Source of the DNA: DASRHK01 sp035650495
GTDB lineage: Bacteria; Pseudomonadota; Gammaproteobacteria; Nevskiales; Nevskiaceae
Reading direction: 5' to 3'
NCBI GenBank assembly: GCA_035650495.1
Contig: DASRHK010000119.1
Location: 1 to 64,000, forward strand
DNA length: 64,000 nt
Shown here: in pieces, positions 32,981 to 41,873 of the stretch
How the letters are laid out: each line of letters opens with the position of its first letter
Position numbering within the stretch: the stretch's first letter is position 1
Program-made: the position numbers and the translations under genes
The notes under the pieces: model-generated
Seen by the model: the letters and a program-made list of their open reading frames with translations, nothing else
Databases searched by the model: none
What the model was told of the DNA's origin: nothing

Positions 32981-33914
32981 GATCGAGCGCAAGTTCCTCC
33001 TGCGCAGCAACGACTGGCGCAAGGAAGTGTCGCGCACGCGCGAGATCAGGCAAGGCTATCTCTCGACCGAAGGCGGCAAGGCGTCGGTGCGCGTTCGGCT
33101 GCAGGACGACGAAGCGCGCCTCAACATCAAAGCCGCGGTCGTGGGTACAACGCGCGCCGAGTACGACTACGAGATGCCGGTGTCCGACGCGCGCGAGATC
33201 ATCGACAAGCTCTGTGTCGGCGTGCTGGAGAAGAAACGGCACTACGTGCAGCGGGGCGCGCACACCTTCGAGATCGACGAGTTCCTCGGCGCCAACGCCG
33301 GGCTCGTCGTCGCCGAGATCGAGCTCGGCGCGGAGAACGAGGCATTCGAGCGTCCCGACTGGCTCGGCCGCGAAGTGACGGCCGAGCGGCGCTACTACAA
33401 CAACCAGCTCGCGCTGCGGCCGTACACGCAGTGGCCGCGACGCATGGAGATCGACCTCGCCGCGCAGCGGCTGCGCCTGCTCGAAGGCGCACGCCCGCTC
33501 AGGGAATACACGGTCTCGACGGCTGCCAAAGGTGCCGGCGAGCAGAACGGCAGCGGCAAGACGCCGCGCGGGGTTCACGTCGTGCGCGCGAAGATCGGTG
33601 CGGACTGCAGGCCCGGAACGGTTTTCGTGCGGCGCCGGCCGACCGGCGAAATCTGGTCGAGCGAGCTCGCGCAAGCGCATCCCAAGCGCGACTGGATCCT
33701 CTCGCGCATCCTCTGGCTGTCAGGACGCGAGCCCGGCAGGAATCGCCTCGGCGCGGTCGACACGATGCGTCGCTTCATCTACATCCACGGCACCGACGAC
33801 GAGTCCACCATCGGCACGCCGGCGTCGCACGGCTGCGTGCGCATGCGCAACGCCGATGTGATCGAATTGTTCGACCTGGTCGCGCCCGGCACCGAAGTGC
33901 TGATCCACGAATGA
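32970..33914 (+). CDS. CYTH domain fused to L,D-transpeptidase (YkuD) domain
   Basis: One uninterrupted frame of 314 residues joins two families. Residues 1-150 are a CYTH domain (EIERKFLLRSND, RVRLQDDEARLNIKAA, FEIDEFLGANAGLVVAEIEL), typical of tripolyphosphatases. Residues 159-314 are a YkuD domain (MEIDLAAQRLRLLEGARPLR, GSGKTPRGVHVV) ending in the active-site motif IGTPASHGCVRMRNADVIEL with the catalytic Cys. An internal ATG at 33444 (Met159) begins the second domain exactly where stand-alone homologues start, but has no clear ribosome-binding site. No signal peptide is seen before either domain, odd for a peptidoglycan cross-linker. It lies between rlmD and nagZ, with overlaps of 11 and 4 bp. 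Confidence 0.88.
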   Translation: MGTEIERKFLLRSNDWRKEVSRTREIRQGYLSTEGGKASVRVRLQDDEARLNIKAAVVGTTRAEYDYEMPVSDAREIIDKLCVGVLEKKRHYVQRGAHTFEIDEFLGANAGLVVAEIELGAENEAFERPDWLGREVTAERRYYNNQLALRPYTQWPRRMEIDLAAQRLRLLEGARPLREYTVSTAAKGAGEQNGSGKTPRGVHVVRAKIGADCRPGTVFVRRRPTGEIWSSELAQAHPKRDWILSRILWLSGREPGRNRLGAVDTMRRFIYIHGTDDESTIGTPASHGCVRMRNADVIELFDLVAPGTEVLIHE

Positions 33915-34876
33915 AGAAGAAGCTGATCGGTCCGCTGATGCTCGACGTCGCCGGCCACGCGCTGACCGCGGAGGATCGCGATCTCCTGCGCCATCCGTTG
34001 TGCGGCGGCGTCATCCTGTTCACGCGCAACTACGCCGATCGCGCGCAGCTGAAAGCGCTCTGCGACGACATCCTCGCGTTGAAATCACCGCGACTGCTGC
34101 TCGCCGCCGACTACGAAGGCGGACGCGTGCAACGCTTCCACGAGGGCTTCACGCGCATTCCTGCGATGCGCACGCTCGGACACTTGCACGACTCGGATCC
34201 GCGCGCGGCGCTGGATCAGGCCCGCGCGCATGCAACCACGATCGGCAACGAGCTCGGCGCCTTCGGCATCGACCTGTGCTTCGCACCCGTGCTCGATCTC
34301 GATCGCGGCGTCTCCTCGGTGATCGGCGATCGCGGCTTCGCGTCGCAGCCGCTGCATGTCGCCGATCTCGCCCGCGCGTTCGTCGCCGGATTGAAGTCGA
34401 CGGGCATGGCAGCGACCGGCAAGCATTTCCCCGGACACGGATCGGTGGTGCCCGACTCGCACCTCGAGCTGCCGGTCGATCCGCGGCCGTTCGACGAGAT
34501 CGAGCACGAGGACCTGGTGCCGTTCCGTGCGCTGATCGCGCAGGAGATCGACTCGATCATGACCGCGCACGTGCGCTACACGCAGGTCGATCAGACGCCG
34601 GCGTCGCACTCGAAGCGCTGGATCAGCGGCTATCTCCGTCGCACGCTCGGCTTCCGCGGCGCCGTGTTCTCCGACGATATGTCGATGAAAGGCGCCGCCG
34701 CGATCGGCTCACTCTCCGAGCGCGCACGCATGGCGCTCGACGCCGGGACCGATATGCTGCCGGTCTGCAACGATCGCCCGAGCGCGCTGCGCTTGCTCGA
34801 CGATCTCGCCACCGTCAAGATCAGCCCCGCCAAGAGCGCGCGGCTCGCGCGCTTGTATCGCAAGGACGTCCAGTGA
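33911..34876 (+). CDS. nagZ: Beta-N-acetylhexosaminidase (cell-wall recycling)
   Basis: The 321-residue GH3 enzyme has the NagZ motif GKHFPGHGSVVPDSHLELPV with the catalytic His and the nucleophile Asp in FSDDMSMKGAA. Other marks are AADYEGGRVQRFHEGFTRIP and GIDLCFAPVLDLD. It removes GlcNAc from anhydromuropeptides in the cytoplasm. Its ATG overlaps the preceding stop (ATGA), and the GTG of the next gene overlaps its own stop. Position next to the pdxJ-acpS block is typical of Betaproteobacteria. Confidence 0.96.
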   Translation: MKKKLIGPLMLDVAGHALTAEDRDLLRHPLCGGVILFTRNYADRAQLKALCDDILALKSPRLLLAADYEGGRVQRFHEGFTRIPAMRTLGHLHDSDPRAALDQARAHATTIGNELGAFGIDLCFAPVLDLDRGVSSVIGDRGFASQPLHVADLARAFVAGLKSTGMAATGKHFPGHGSVVPDSHLELPVDPRPFDEIEHEDLVPFRALIAQEIDSIMTAHVRYTQVDQTPASHSKRWISGYLRRTLGFRGAVFSDDMSMKGAAAIGSLSERARMALDAGTDMLPVCNDRPSALRLLDDLATVKISPAKSARLARLYRKDVQ

Positions 34877-35433
34877 GCGTCTCGCCCGCCGAAGCCAAGG
34901 CCGTGCTCAACGCCGCCGATTGCCTGCACGACGCCGATACGGTGCGCCGCGCCTACGACCGCATGGCCGACGAGATCACCGCCGAGTACGCCGGCAAGAA
35001 TCCGCTGATCCTGTGCGTGATGATCGGGGGGTTGGTACCGACTGCGGCGATCACCGAGCGACTGACGTTCCCGTTCGAGCTCGACTATCTGCACGCGACG
35101 CGCTATCGCGGTGCGACCACTGGCGGCGGGCTGTTGTGGAAACGCCAGCAGGAGAAAATCGTCACCGGCCGCCACACGCTGGTGATCGACGACATCCTCG
35201 ACGAAGGTCATACGCTGGTCGCGATCCGCAAGGCGCTCGACGCGTTCCGTCCGGCGAGCCTGCGCGTCGCCGTGCTGTGCGAGAAGCTACACGACCGTCG
35301 TGCAGCGGAAGCGCACGCGGAATACATCGGCCTGCAAGTCGAGGATCGCTACGTCTTCGGCTGCGGCATGGACTACAAGGAATATTGGCGACAGCTGCCG
35401 GCGATCTATGCCGTGGGCAAGGAGCAAGCGTGA
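34873..35433 (+). CDS. Hypoxanthine-guanine phosphoribosyltransferase family protein
   Basis: The 186-residue protein has the PRPP-binding loop LVIDDILDEGHTLVAIRKAL and the PRTase flavour of VMIGGLVPTAAITERLTFPF. It is the paralogous phosphoribosyltransferase that sits between nagZ and the MTA/MTI phosphorylase in many Beta- and Gammaproteobacteria. With that neighbour it would salvage hypoxanthine released from methylthioinosine, an inference from context. It starts with GTG at 34873, overlapping the nagZ stop (GTGA). Confidence 0.9.
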   Translation: MSVSPAEAKAVLNAADCLHDADTVRRAYDRMADEITAEYAGKNPLILCVMIGGLVPTAAITERLTFPFELDYLHATRYRGATTGGGLLWKRQQEKIVTGRHTLVIDDILDEGHTLVAIRKALDAFRPASLRVAVLCEKLHDRRAAEAHAEYIGLQVEDRYVFGCGMDYKEYWRQLPAIYAVGKEQA

Positions 35434-36170
35434 GGATCGCGGTGATCGGCGGCACCGGCATGAACCAATGGCCGGGCTTCGAGGTGAAGGAATCGAAGAC
35501 GGTGCTCACGCCCTACGGCAAGCCGTCGACGCCGCTGCTGTTCGGACGCGTCTACGGCATCGACGCGGTATTCCTCGCGCGTCACGGCGAAGGCCACAAG
35601 CTCGCGCCGCACGCGATCAACTATCGCGCAAACCTGTGGGCGCTGCGCGAAGCCGGCGTGAGCAACGTGGTCGCGATCTCCGCGGTCGGCGGCATTGCGA
35701 ACAACCTTCCTCCCGCCGCGCTCGCAGTGCCGAACGATTTCATCGATTACACCTCCGGTCGTGAGCACACGTTCTGCGATGGCGTCGAGCAGCCGCTCAA
35801 GCACATCGAGCTCACCGAGCCGTACTCGCGGCGCGTGCGCAGTGCGCTGCTGCGCGGCGCGAAAGCAGCGAGCGTCGAAGTGATCGACGGTGGCGTGATG
35901 GGCGTGACGCAAGGTCCGCGCTTGGAAACGCCCGCGGAAATCCGGCGCATGAAGCAGGACGGATGCACGATGGTCGGCATGACCGGCATGCCCGAGGCCG
36001 CCCTCGCGCGCGAGCTCGAGCTCGAATACGCGTCGCTGGCGGTCAGCGTGAACTGGGCGGCCGGCGTCGGCCAAGGCGACATCCACGGCGAGATCGCAAA
36101 GTTCATCGCCGAGGGGATGGAGAAGGTGCGGCGGGTACTAGCGAGGGCGCTGCCGCTCCTGGCCGGTTGA
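35430..36170 (+). CDS. mtnP: S-methyl-5'-thioinosine / methylthioadenosine phosphorylase
   Basis: The 246-residue PNP/MTAP-family protein shows RIAVIGGTGMNQWPGFEV at the N-terminus, the phosphate-binding LARHGEGHKLAPHAINYRAN, and the C-terminal MGVTQGPRLETPAEIRRMK with MVGMTGMPEAALARELEL and SVNWAAGVG. Pseudomonas homologues of this length next to the same phosphoribosyltransferase prefer methylthioinosine, whereas other members prefer methylthioadenosine; the choice cannot be made from sequence by eye. GTG start overlapping the previous stop (GTGA). It ends 33 bp inside the convergent acpS gene. Confidence 0.9.
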   Translation: MRIAVIGGTGMNQWPGFEVKESKTVLTPYGKPSTPLLFGRVYGIDAVFLARHGEGHKLAPHAINYRANLWALREAGVSNVVAISAVGGIANNLPPAALAVPNDFIDYTSGREHTFCDGVEQPLKHIELTEPYSRRVRSALLRGAKAASVEVIDGGVMGVTQGPRLETPAEIRRMKQDGCTMVGMTGMPEAALARELELEYASLAVSVNWAAGVGQGDIHGEIAKFIAEGMEKVRRVLARALPLLAG

Positions 36171-36563
36171 ATAGCGACGCTTCCGACCGTCCGTCTCGAG
36201 CACGACCATCGCTACGATCCAGTCGTGGTCGTCCGAGATCGTCACGTGCGCGCTCACGATTCCCAGCTTCGCGAGCTTGCGCTTGAGCTTGACGCTGTAG
36301 ACCAGCGTCGGCTTGCCCATCTCGTCGCGCATGCTGGCGACGTCTTCGTGCGCGACGCCGACGAAGCCAGTGCCGAGCGCTTTGACGAACGCTTCCTTCA
36401 CGGCAAACGCCTTGGCCAGGAACAGCGCGGGCTTCTTGGCTTCAGCGAACGCTGCGCGTTCCTTGGGATGCAGGACGTGCTCGAGGAAGCGCTCGCCGTG
36501 GCGCGCGTAGACCTTGCCGATGCGCGAGACGCGCAGGATGTCGGCGCCGATGCCGTAGATCAT
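36138..36563 (-). CDS. acpS: Holo-[acyl-carrier-protein] synthase
   Basis: The 141-residue protein has the AcpS magnesium-binding Asp motif IYGIGADILRVSRIGKVYAR at the N-terminus and the second motif AKAFAVKEAFVKALGTGF. It transfers 4'-phosphopantetheine to acyl carrier protein. It is slightly long: an Arg/Gln tail (DGRKRRYSTGQERQ) extends past the usual end and overlaps the convergent mtnP gene by 33 bp. It is the last gene of the lepA-to-acpS operon, but separated from pdxJ by kup. Confidence 0.94.
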   Translation of the reverse strand: MIYGIGADILRVSRIGKVYARHGERFLEHVLHPKERAAFAEAKKPALFLAKAFAVKEAFVKALGTGFVGVAHEDVASMRDEMGKPTLVYSVKLKRKLAKLGIVSAHVTISDDHDWIVAMVVLETDGRKRRYSTGQERQRPR

Positions 36564-36572
36564 CGCGGCTCC

Positions 36573-38435
36573 CTAGAGCTCGACCAGCCCACCCAGTTCG
36601 ACCACGCGCTCGCCCGGAAGTCCGAAGAACTCGATCACCGGCTGGCCATTGCGGGCGAGGAACGCGAACAGCATCGTGCGCCAGTAGGACAGGCCGTGCT
36701 CGCCTTTGGGCACGACGGTCTCGCGCGACAGGAAGTAGCTCACCTGATCGAGGTCCACCGGCACGCCGCGTCGCGCGCATTCCGCGAGCAATCGCGGCAC
36801 GTCGGGCTGCTCCATGTAGCCGTACGCGGCGTAGACGCCGTAGATGCCGCCGCCGAGGTCCTCGAGGCGGACGCGCTCCTCCTCGTCGACGTAGGGCATG
36901 CGCGCAGTCGCGACAGTCACGATGAGAACACATTCGTGCAGCACGCCGTTCGTGCGCAGATTGTTGATCAGCGCGAGCGGCACGAATTTGGGGCTGCGTG
37001 TGAGGAATACCGCGCTGCCTTCGGCGCGATGCGGCGCCTGATGCGCGATCTGCGCGACGAACTCGGTGCGATCGGAGCCGCGCAGCGCGACCACTTCGCT
37101 CAACAGCTCGCGGCCGCGCCGCCAGGTCGTCATCAGCAGGATGAGGAAGCCGCCGACCACGACCGGCAGCCAGCCGCCTTCGGCGAGCTTCTGCAGGTTC
37201 GAGGTGAGGAAGGAAAGCTCGAGCAAGAGGAGCGGCAGCAGGCACGAGATGCACGCAGTCACCGGCCACAGCCAGAGATGGCGGCAGATCGGCCACATCA
37301 GGATCGTGTCGATGGTCATCGTCATCATCACCGCGATGCCGTACGCCGTCGCGAGCGACGCCGACGAACGAAAGCCGAGCACGCACATCAGCACCAACGC
37401 GAGCAGAACCCAGTTCACGAACGGCACGTAGATCTGGCCGATCTGGCGTGACGAGGTGTGCTCGACGCGCAAGCGCGGCAGCAGTCCGAGCTGGATCGCT
37501 TGCTGGGTGATCGAGTAGGCGCCCGAAATCACCGCCTGCGAGGCGATCACGGTCGCCGCCGAGGAAAGCAGGACCATCGGCACGACCAGCACCGATGGAA
37601 CCAAGCCGTAGAACGGATTCTTCGCGGCCTCCGGGTGATCGAGGAGCAGCGCGCCTTGACCGAGATAGTTGAGGACGAGCGATGGCAGCACCAGATAGGT
37701 CCACACGCGCGAGACCGCGCGGCGGCCGAAATGACCCATGTCCGCGTAGAGTGCCTCGGCGCCGGTCACTGCGAGCACGACCGCGCCGAGGATCAGGAAT
37801 CCGTGGAAGCCGTGGCCGAGAAGGAAACGCAGGCCGAGCACGGGATTCAGCGCATAAAGGACCGACGGGTCGCCGACGACGCCGACCAGGCCCAGGAGCG
37901 CGAGCACCGAGAACCAGATCACCATCACCGGCCCGAACGCCTTGCCGACCATTTCCGTCCCGCGCCGCTGAGCGACGAACAGCGCGATGATGATCGCCGC
38001 CGAGAGCGGCACCACGAGATGCGAGAGCCAGGGCCGCAACTCCTCCAAGCCTTCGACCGCCGACATCACCGAGATGGCCGGGGTGATGACGCTGTCGCCG
38101 TAGAACATCGCAGCGCCGACGATGCCGAGCAGCGTCGCGACGCTGGTCGCGCGACTGATCAGCGGCAATCGCTGCAGCGCGAGCACCATCAGGGCGAGCA
38201 TGCCGCCCTCGCCCTTGTTGTCGGCGCGCATCACCAGCATCACGTACTTGAGGTTGACGATGATCACGAGCGACCAGAGCACGAGCGACAGCACGCCGAG
38301 CACCATCTCGCGGCTGGGACTGGCGACGCCGCTGAAGCACGCTTGCAGGGCGTACAGGGGACTGGTACCGATGTCGCCGAACACCACGCCGGCGACGGCG
38401 AGCGTGTTGGCCGTACGCGATCGGCGCGAGCTCAT
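36573..38435 (-). CDS. kup: Kup-type potassium transporter
   Basis: The 620-residue protein has the Kup/HAK N-terminal signature AGVVFGDIGTSPLYALQACF, about 12 hydrophobic segments, FYGDSVITPAISVMSAVEGL and TGAEALYADMGHFG, and a cytoplasmic C-terminal tail starting near residue 430. It is a low-affinity K+ uptake protein of the inner membrane. The start overlaps the pdxJ stop (ATGA), and the acpS start follows 9 bp after its stop. This places kup inside the pdxJ-acpS pair, which are adjacent in most relatives; co-transcription with the essential operon is likely. Confidence 0.95.
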   Translation of the reverse strand: MSSRRSRTANTLAVAGVVFGDIGTSPLYALQACFSGVASPSREMVLGVLSLVLWSLVIIVNLKYVMLVMRADNKGEGGMLALMVLALQRLPLISRATSVATLLGIVGAAMFYGDSVITPAISVMSAVEGLEELRPWLSHLVVPLSAAIIIALFVAQRRGTEMVGKAFGPVMVIWFSVLALLGLVGVVGDPSVLYALNPVLGLRFLLGHGFHGFLILGAVVLAVTGAEALYADMGHFGRRAVSRVWTYLVLPSLVLNYLGQGALLLDHPEAAKNPFYGLVPSVLVVPMVLLSSAATVIASQAVISGAYSITQQAIQLGLLPRLRVEHTSSRQIGQIYVPFVNWVLLALVLMCVLGFRSSASLATAYGIAVMMTMTIDTILMWPICRHLWLWPVTACISCLLPLLLLELSFLTSNLQKLAEGGWLPVVVGGFLILLMTTWRRGRELLSEVVALRGSDRTEFVAQIAHQAPHRAEGSAVFLTRSPKFVPLALINNLRTNGVLHECVLIVTVATARMPYVDEEERVRLEDLGGGIYGVYAAYGYMEQPDVPRLLAECARRGVPVDLDQVSYFLSRETVVPKGEHGLSYWRTMLFAFLARNGQPVIEFFGLPGERVVELGGLVEL

Positions 38436-39166
38436 GATTTCCGCGCCTTGGTCATCGCCCCACGCATCTCGCGCACGGCTTCGCCCATGCCCACGAACAG
38501 CGCGCGGGCAACGAGGCTGTGTCCGATGTTGAGCTCGACGATCTCCGGAATCGCCGCAATCGGCCCGACGTTGTCGACCGTGAGACCGTGGCCGGCGTGC
38601 ACTTCGAGCCCCGCGCCGGCCGCCGCTTTGGCGAACTCCGTGATGCGCGCGAGCTCACGCGCGCGCTCGGCGGCATCGGTCAGATCGCAGTAACGGCCCG
38701 TGTGGATCTCGATGTGCGGCGCCTGCGTCTCGAGGATCGCATCGAGGCTCTTGACCTCGGGATCGACGAACAACGCGGCGTCGATCCCGGCGTGCCGCAG
38801 CTTTGCGCAAGCGTTGGCAATGCGACGCGGCTGCTTGGCGACGTGCAGGCCGCCTTCGGTGGTGAGCTCGGCGCGCCGCTCGGGCACCAGGCATGCGAAG
38901 CGCGGCTTCACCTCGCACGCGAGCGCGACCATCTCGTCGGTGACGGCCATCTCGAGATTGAGCGGCGCGCGCGAGCGCGCGGCGAATTCGCGCACGTCGC
39001 GATCCTGGATATGCCGGCGATCCTCGCGCAGATGCATGGTGATGCTGTCCGCACCCGCCTCGATGGCGAGCACGGCGGCGTCGACAGGATCCGGATACGA
39101 CGTGCCCCGTGCCTGGCGCACGGTCGCAACATGATCGACGTTGACACCCAGCCGAATCGGAGCCAA
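38432..39166 (-). CDS. pdxJ: Pyridoxine 5'-phosphate synthase
   Basis: The 244-residue TIM-barrel protein begins RLGVNVDHVATVRQARGTSY and has LREDRRHIQDRDV, LNLEMAVTDEMVALACEVKP and GLEVHAGHGLTVDNVGPIAA, all strong PdxJ marks. It condenses aminoacetone phosphate and deoxyxylulose phosphate in vitamin B6 synthesis. The start is TTG at 39166, six bases after a GAGGG ribosome-binding site; no ATG is suitably placed upstream of the conserved LGVNVDHV. It is 33 bp downstream of recO. Confidence 0.96.
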   Translation of the reverse strand: MAPIRLGVNVDHVATVRQARGTSYPDPVDAAVLAIEAGADSITMHLREDRRHIQDRDVREFAARSRAPLNLEMAVTDEMVALACEVKPRFACLVPERRAELTTEGGLHVAKQPRRIANACAKLRHAGIDAALFVDPEVKSLDAILETQAPHIEIHTGRYCDLTDAAERARELARITEFAKAAAGAGLEVHAGHGLTVDNVGPIAAIPEIVELNIGHSLVARALFVGMGEAVREMRGAMTKARKS

Positions 39167-39199
39167 AGACGGCCCTCTTCTTCTGCGAGGGCGCGAATT

Positions 39200-39919
39200 C
39201 TACTCGCTCTCGCCCGCCGGCGTACTTCCGGCCGCGGCACGCAATTCGCGTAGCAATTTGGGCGTTTTCAGCTCACGACCGCCGAGCTGTCGCCGCAGCG
39301 CCTCGCGCAGCAAGCGGCGCGCAGCGCGCAAGTGCTCCGCGTGCGACAACGCACCCTCCCGGAGCGCGATCAAACTTTCGCCAGAGAACGTGCCTGGGCC
39401 CGGCGAGCTCGGTTGCGCCCCTTCGACCCAGTCGTACACGTAATGCGCTTGGGGCTCCATCACGCCTGCGAGATTCAAGCCGTATCCGGTTTCGGCGAGC
39501 AGCTTGAGCTCGAAGCTCCGCAACGGGATCTCCACGGGCTGCTCGGCCAGCGCGTCGAGGGTGAGCGCGTAGTCGCGGAACAAGTCGGGATGCGGATCGT
39601 GACGCTGCAGCAAGAGCGTGAGCAGCTCGTTGAGGTACCAGCCCGAGAGCAGGCGCTCGCCGACGAGCTCGCCGGCGAAACCGTTGGGCTCGACGCCGGT
39701 GAGCGTGCCGAGCTCGCCGCTCTCGACCCACGACACGAGCAGCGGCCGCAGCGGCTGCAGGAGCGCGGATTTCGCCGACTTGCCGCTGCGCACGCCTTTG
39801 GCGACCAGGCCGACGCGGCCGTGATGCTCGGTGAAGACTTCGATCAGCAAGCTCGTGTCACGGAACGCGCGACGCGCCAGCACGTAGGCCGGCTCGAGCT
39901 GGATCCGCTCGCGGCTCAT
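39200..39919 (-). CDS. recO: DNA repair protein RecO
   Basis: The 239-residue protein has the RecO N-terminal OB-fold (LEPAYVLARRAFRDTSLLIE, VFTEHHGRVGLVAKGVRSGK) and the family block GWYLNELLTLLLQRHDPHPD. It lacks the zinc cysteines of some homologues, as is usual in Proteobacteria. It helps RecF/RecR load RecA. The ATG at 39919 overlaps the era stop (ATGA). Confidence 0.94.
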   Translation of the reverse strand: MSRERIQLEPAYVLARRAFRDTSLLIEVFTEHHGRVGLVAKGVRSGKSAKSALLQPLRPLLVSWVESGELGTLTGVEPNGFAGELVGERLLSGWYLNELLTLLLQRHDPHPDLFRDYALTLDALAEQPVEIPLRSFELKLLAETGYGLNLAGVMEPQAHYVYDWVEGAQPSSPGPGTFSGESLIALREGALSHAEHLRAARRLLREALRRQLGGRELKTPKLLRELRAAAGSTPAGESE

Positions 39920-40800
39920 TCCGCCGAGAGGCCGAATTTCTTCAGCGCAGCGGGATCGTCGCTCCAGTTCTCCTTCACGCGGCACCACAGCTTCAGGAAC
40001 ACCTTGCGTCCGAAGGTGCGCTCGATCTCCTTGCGTGCTGTCGTGCCCACGCCCTTGAGCGTCGCACCGCCGGCGCCGATGACGATCGCCTTCTGCCCTT
40101 CGCGCTCGACCCAGATCACCGCTTCGATCCGGATCACCTTCGCGGTCTCTTCGTACTGCTCGATCTCCACCGCCAGCGCGTACGGCAATTCCTGATGCAG
40201 GCTGCGCGTGAGCTTCTCGCGCACGATCTCGGCGGCCGCGAAACGACGATCGTGGCCGGTGATCTGGCCTTCGGGATACAGCGGCGGACCTTCGGGCAAG
40301 CGCGCGATCAGCTCTTTCTTCAGCGGCTCGAGGTTCTGGCGCTTGAGCGCCGAGAGCGGCACGACGAACGCGTAGTCGCGCATGCCCGACAGCTTCTCCA
40401 GCGTCGGGAACAGCTTGGTCTTGTCGGTGATGTAGTCGACTTTGTTCACGACGAGGCCGATCGGCGTCTGCACGCCGCGCAGCCGCTCGAGCACCTGCGC
40501 GTCCTCGTCGGTCCACTTGGTCGCATCGACGACGAAGAGCACGACGTCGACGCCTTCCAGCGCCGCGATTGCCGACTCGTTCATCGCGCGGTTGAGCGCC
40601 TTGCTCTGCAAGGCGTGGATGCCGGGCGTATCGATGAATGCGATCTGCGCGTCCTTCGCATGCAGCACGCCCTGGATGCGATTGCGCGTGGTCTGCGGCT
40701 TGTGCGAGACGATCGCGACCTTCTGCCCGATCAGCGCGTTGAGCAGCGACGACTTGCCGACGTTGGGCCGGCCGACGATGGCGACCATGCCGCTACGCAT
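39916..40800 (-). CDS. era: GTPase Era
   Basis: The 294-residue protein has the G1 loop GRPNVGKSSLLNALIG, G3 DTPGIH, G4 NKVD, and the C-terminal KH domain (EGQKAIVIGAGGATLKGVGT). It binds 16S rRNA and is needed for 30S maturation. It overlaps rnc by 8 bp, the conserved rnc-era pairing. Confidence 0.97.
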   Translation of the reverse strand: MRSGMVAIVGRPNVGKSSLLNALIGQKVAIVSHKPQTTRNRIQGVLHAKDAQIAFIDTPGIHALQSKALNRAMNESAIAALEGVDVVLFVVDATKWTDEDAQVLERLRGVQTPIGLVVNKVDYITDKTKLFPTLEKLSGMRDYAFVVPLSALKRQNLEPLKKELIARLPEGPPLYPEGQITGHDRRFAAAEIVREKLTRSLHQELPYALAVEIEQYEETAKVIRIEAVIWVEREGQKAIVIGAGGATLKGVGTTARKEIERTFGRKVFLKLWCRVKENWSDDPAALKKFGLSAE

Positions 40801-41476
40801 CGGCGTGCTCCAGCAGCATCAGCAATTTCTCGGCCGCCGCCTGCTCCGCCGCGCGACGGCTGGCGCCGTGCGCATCGGTCGACAGCGGCGCGTCGCCCAG
40901 CATGCAGCGCACATGGAATTCGCGCCGATGCGCGGGACCGGATTCGGCGAGCACCTCGTACAGCGGCAGCGGACGGCGTTGCCCTTGCAGGAATTCCTGC
41001 AGGCGCGTCTTGGCGTCCTTGAGCGTCTCAGCCTCGGGCAGCTTCGCGAGCGCGGCGCGATACAGGTGCAGGCAAGCCTCGCGCGCCGCGTTGAAGCCGC
41101 CGTCGAGATAGATCGCGCCGACCAGCGCTTCGAGCGCATCAGCGAGGATCGAGGCGCGCCGGAAGCCGCCGCTCTTGAGCTCGCCGGGGCCGAGCTTGAG
41201 CTGCTCACCAAGATCGAGCGGCTCGGCGACGCGGACGAGGCTGTCTTCGCAAACCAAGCTCGCTCGGAGCCGGGAGAGATCGCCTTCGGCGGCATCGGGG
41301 CGCGCGGCATAGAGCGCCTCGGCGATGACGAGATTGATCAGGGCGTCGCCGAGGAATTCGAGACGCTCGTTGTTGGGAGCGCCGGCGCTGCGATGGGTCA
41401 GCGCCTGGGCGATCAGGCCCTCGTCGCGAAACGCGTACTGCAGCCGCTGCGACAACCGGGCCAGCGCCTCGCTCAC
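40793..41476 (-). CDS. rnc: Ribonuclease III
   Basis: The 227-residue protein has the RNase III signature NNERLEFLGDALINLVIAEA near residue 35 and the C-terminal dsRNA-binding domain (DAKTRLQEFLQGQ, then ASRRAAEQAAAEKLLMLLE). It cleaves double-stranded RNA in rRNA processing. The start is GTG at 41476, sharing one base with the DUF4845 stop (TAGTG). Confidence 0.97.
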   Translation of the reverse strand: MSEALARLSQRLQYAFRDEGLIAQALTHRSAGAPNNERLEFLGDALINLVIAEALYAARPDAAEGDLSRLRASLVCEDSLVRVAEPLDLGEQLKLGPGELKSGGFRRASILADALEALVGAIYLDGGFNAAREACLHLYRAALAKLPEAETLKDAKTRLQEFLQGQRRPLPLYEVLAESGPAHRREFHVRCMLGDAPLSTDAHGASRRAAEQAAAEKLLMLLEHADA

Positions 41477-41859
41477 TAGTTGGTGACCACCCTCATCGGC
41501 TCTTCGGACTTGAAGTTGACGACGACGTAAACGTTGTAGAACAAGTTCACGCGCGCGTCGTAGTCGTAGGTCAGCGCGCGGCGGCCGTCCTTGAGCTTGA
41601 CGATGTTCACGTCCTTGACGTCGAGGATCTTGGTGTCCTCGACGTCCCAGCGGCGCTGGAGACGATCGTAGAGATAGCGCTGATCCTTGTCGGCGTTGTC
41701 GGGATCCTGCGCGACCTGGTGCACGGCGCGCGAGACCTTCATCTGGTTGAGGTAGAGCGGCAGCACTTTCATGGTCACCAGCGCGAAGAAACCGATCAGG
41801 AACATGAGTGCCAAGAAGCCAAACAGCCCGATTCCCTTCTGCCTGCCGATGCCTTTCAT
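41476..41859 (-). CDS. DUF4845 small membrane protein
   Basis: The 127-residue protein has one N-terminal membrane helix preceded by a basic, Gly-rich segment (KGIGLFGFLALMFLIGFFAL), which resembles a type IV pilin-like start, and a short soluble domain (LYDRLQRRWDVEDTKILDVK, YDYDARVNLFYNVYVVVNFK). DUF4845 proteins lie between lepB and rnc in many Beta- and Gammaproteobacteria; the role is unknown. A GGGGGAG ribosome-binding site precedes the ATG at 41859. Confidence 0.9.
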   Translation of the reverse strand: MKGIGRQKGIGLFGFLALMFLIGFFALVTMKVLPLYLNQMKVSRAVHQVAQDPDNADKDQRYLYDRLQRRWDVEDTKILDVKDVNIVKLKDGRRALTYDYDARVNLFYNVYVVVNFKSEEPMRVVTN

Positions 41860-41873
41860 GGTTCTCCCCCCGC

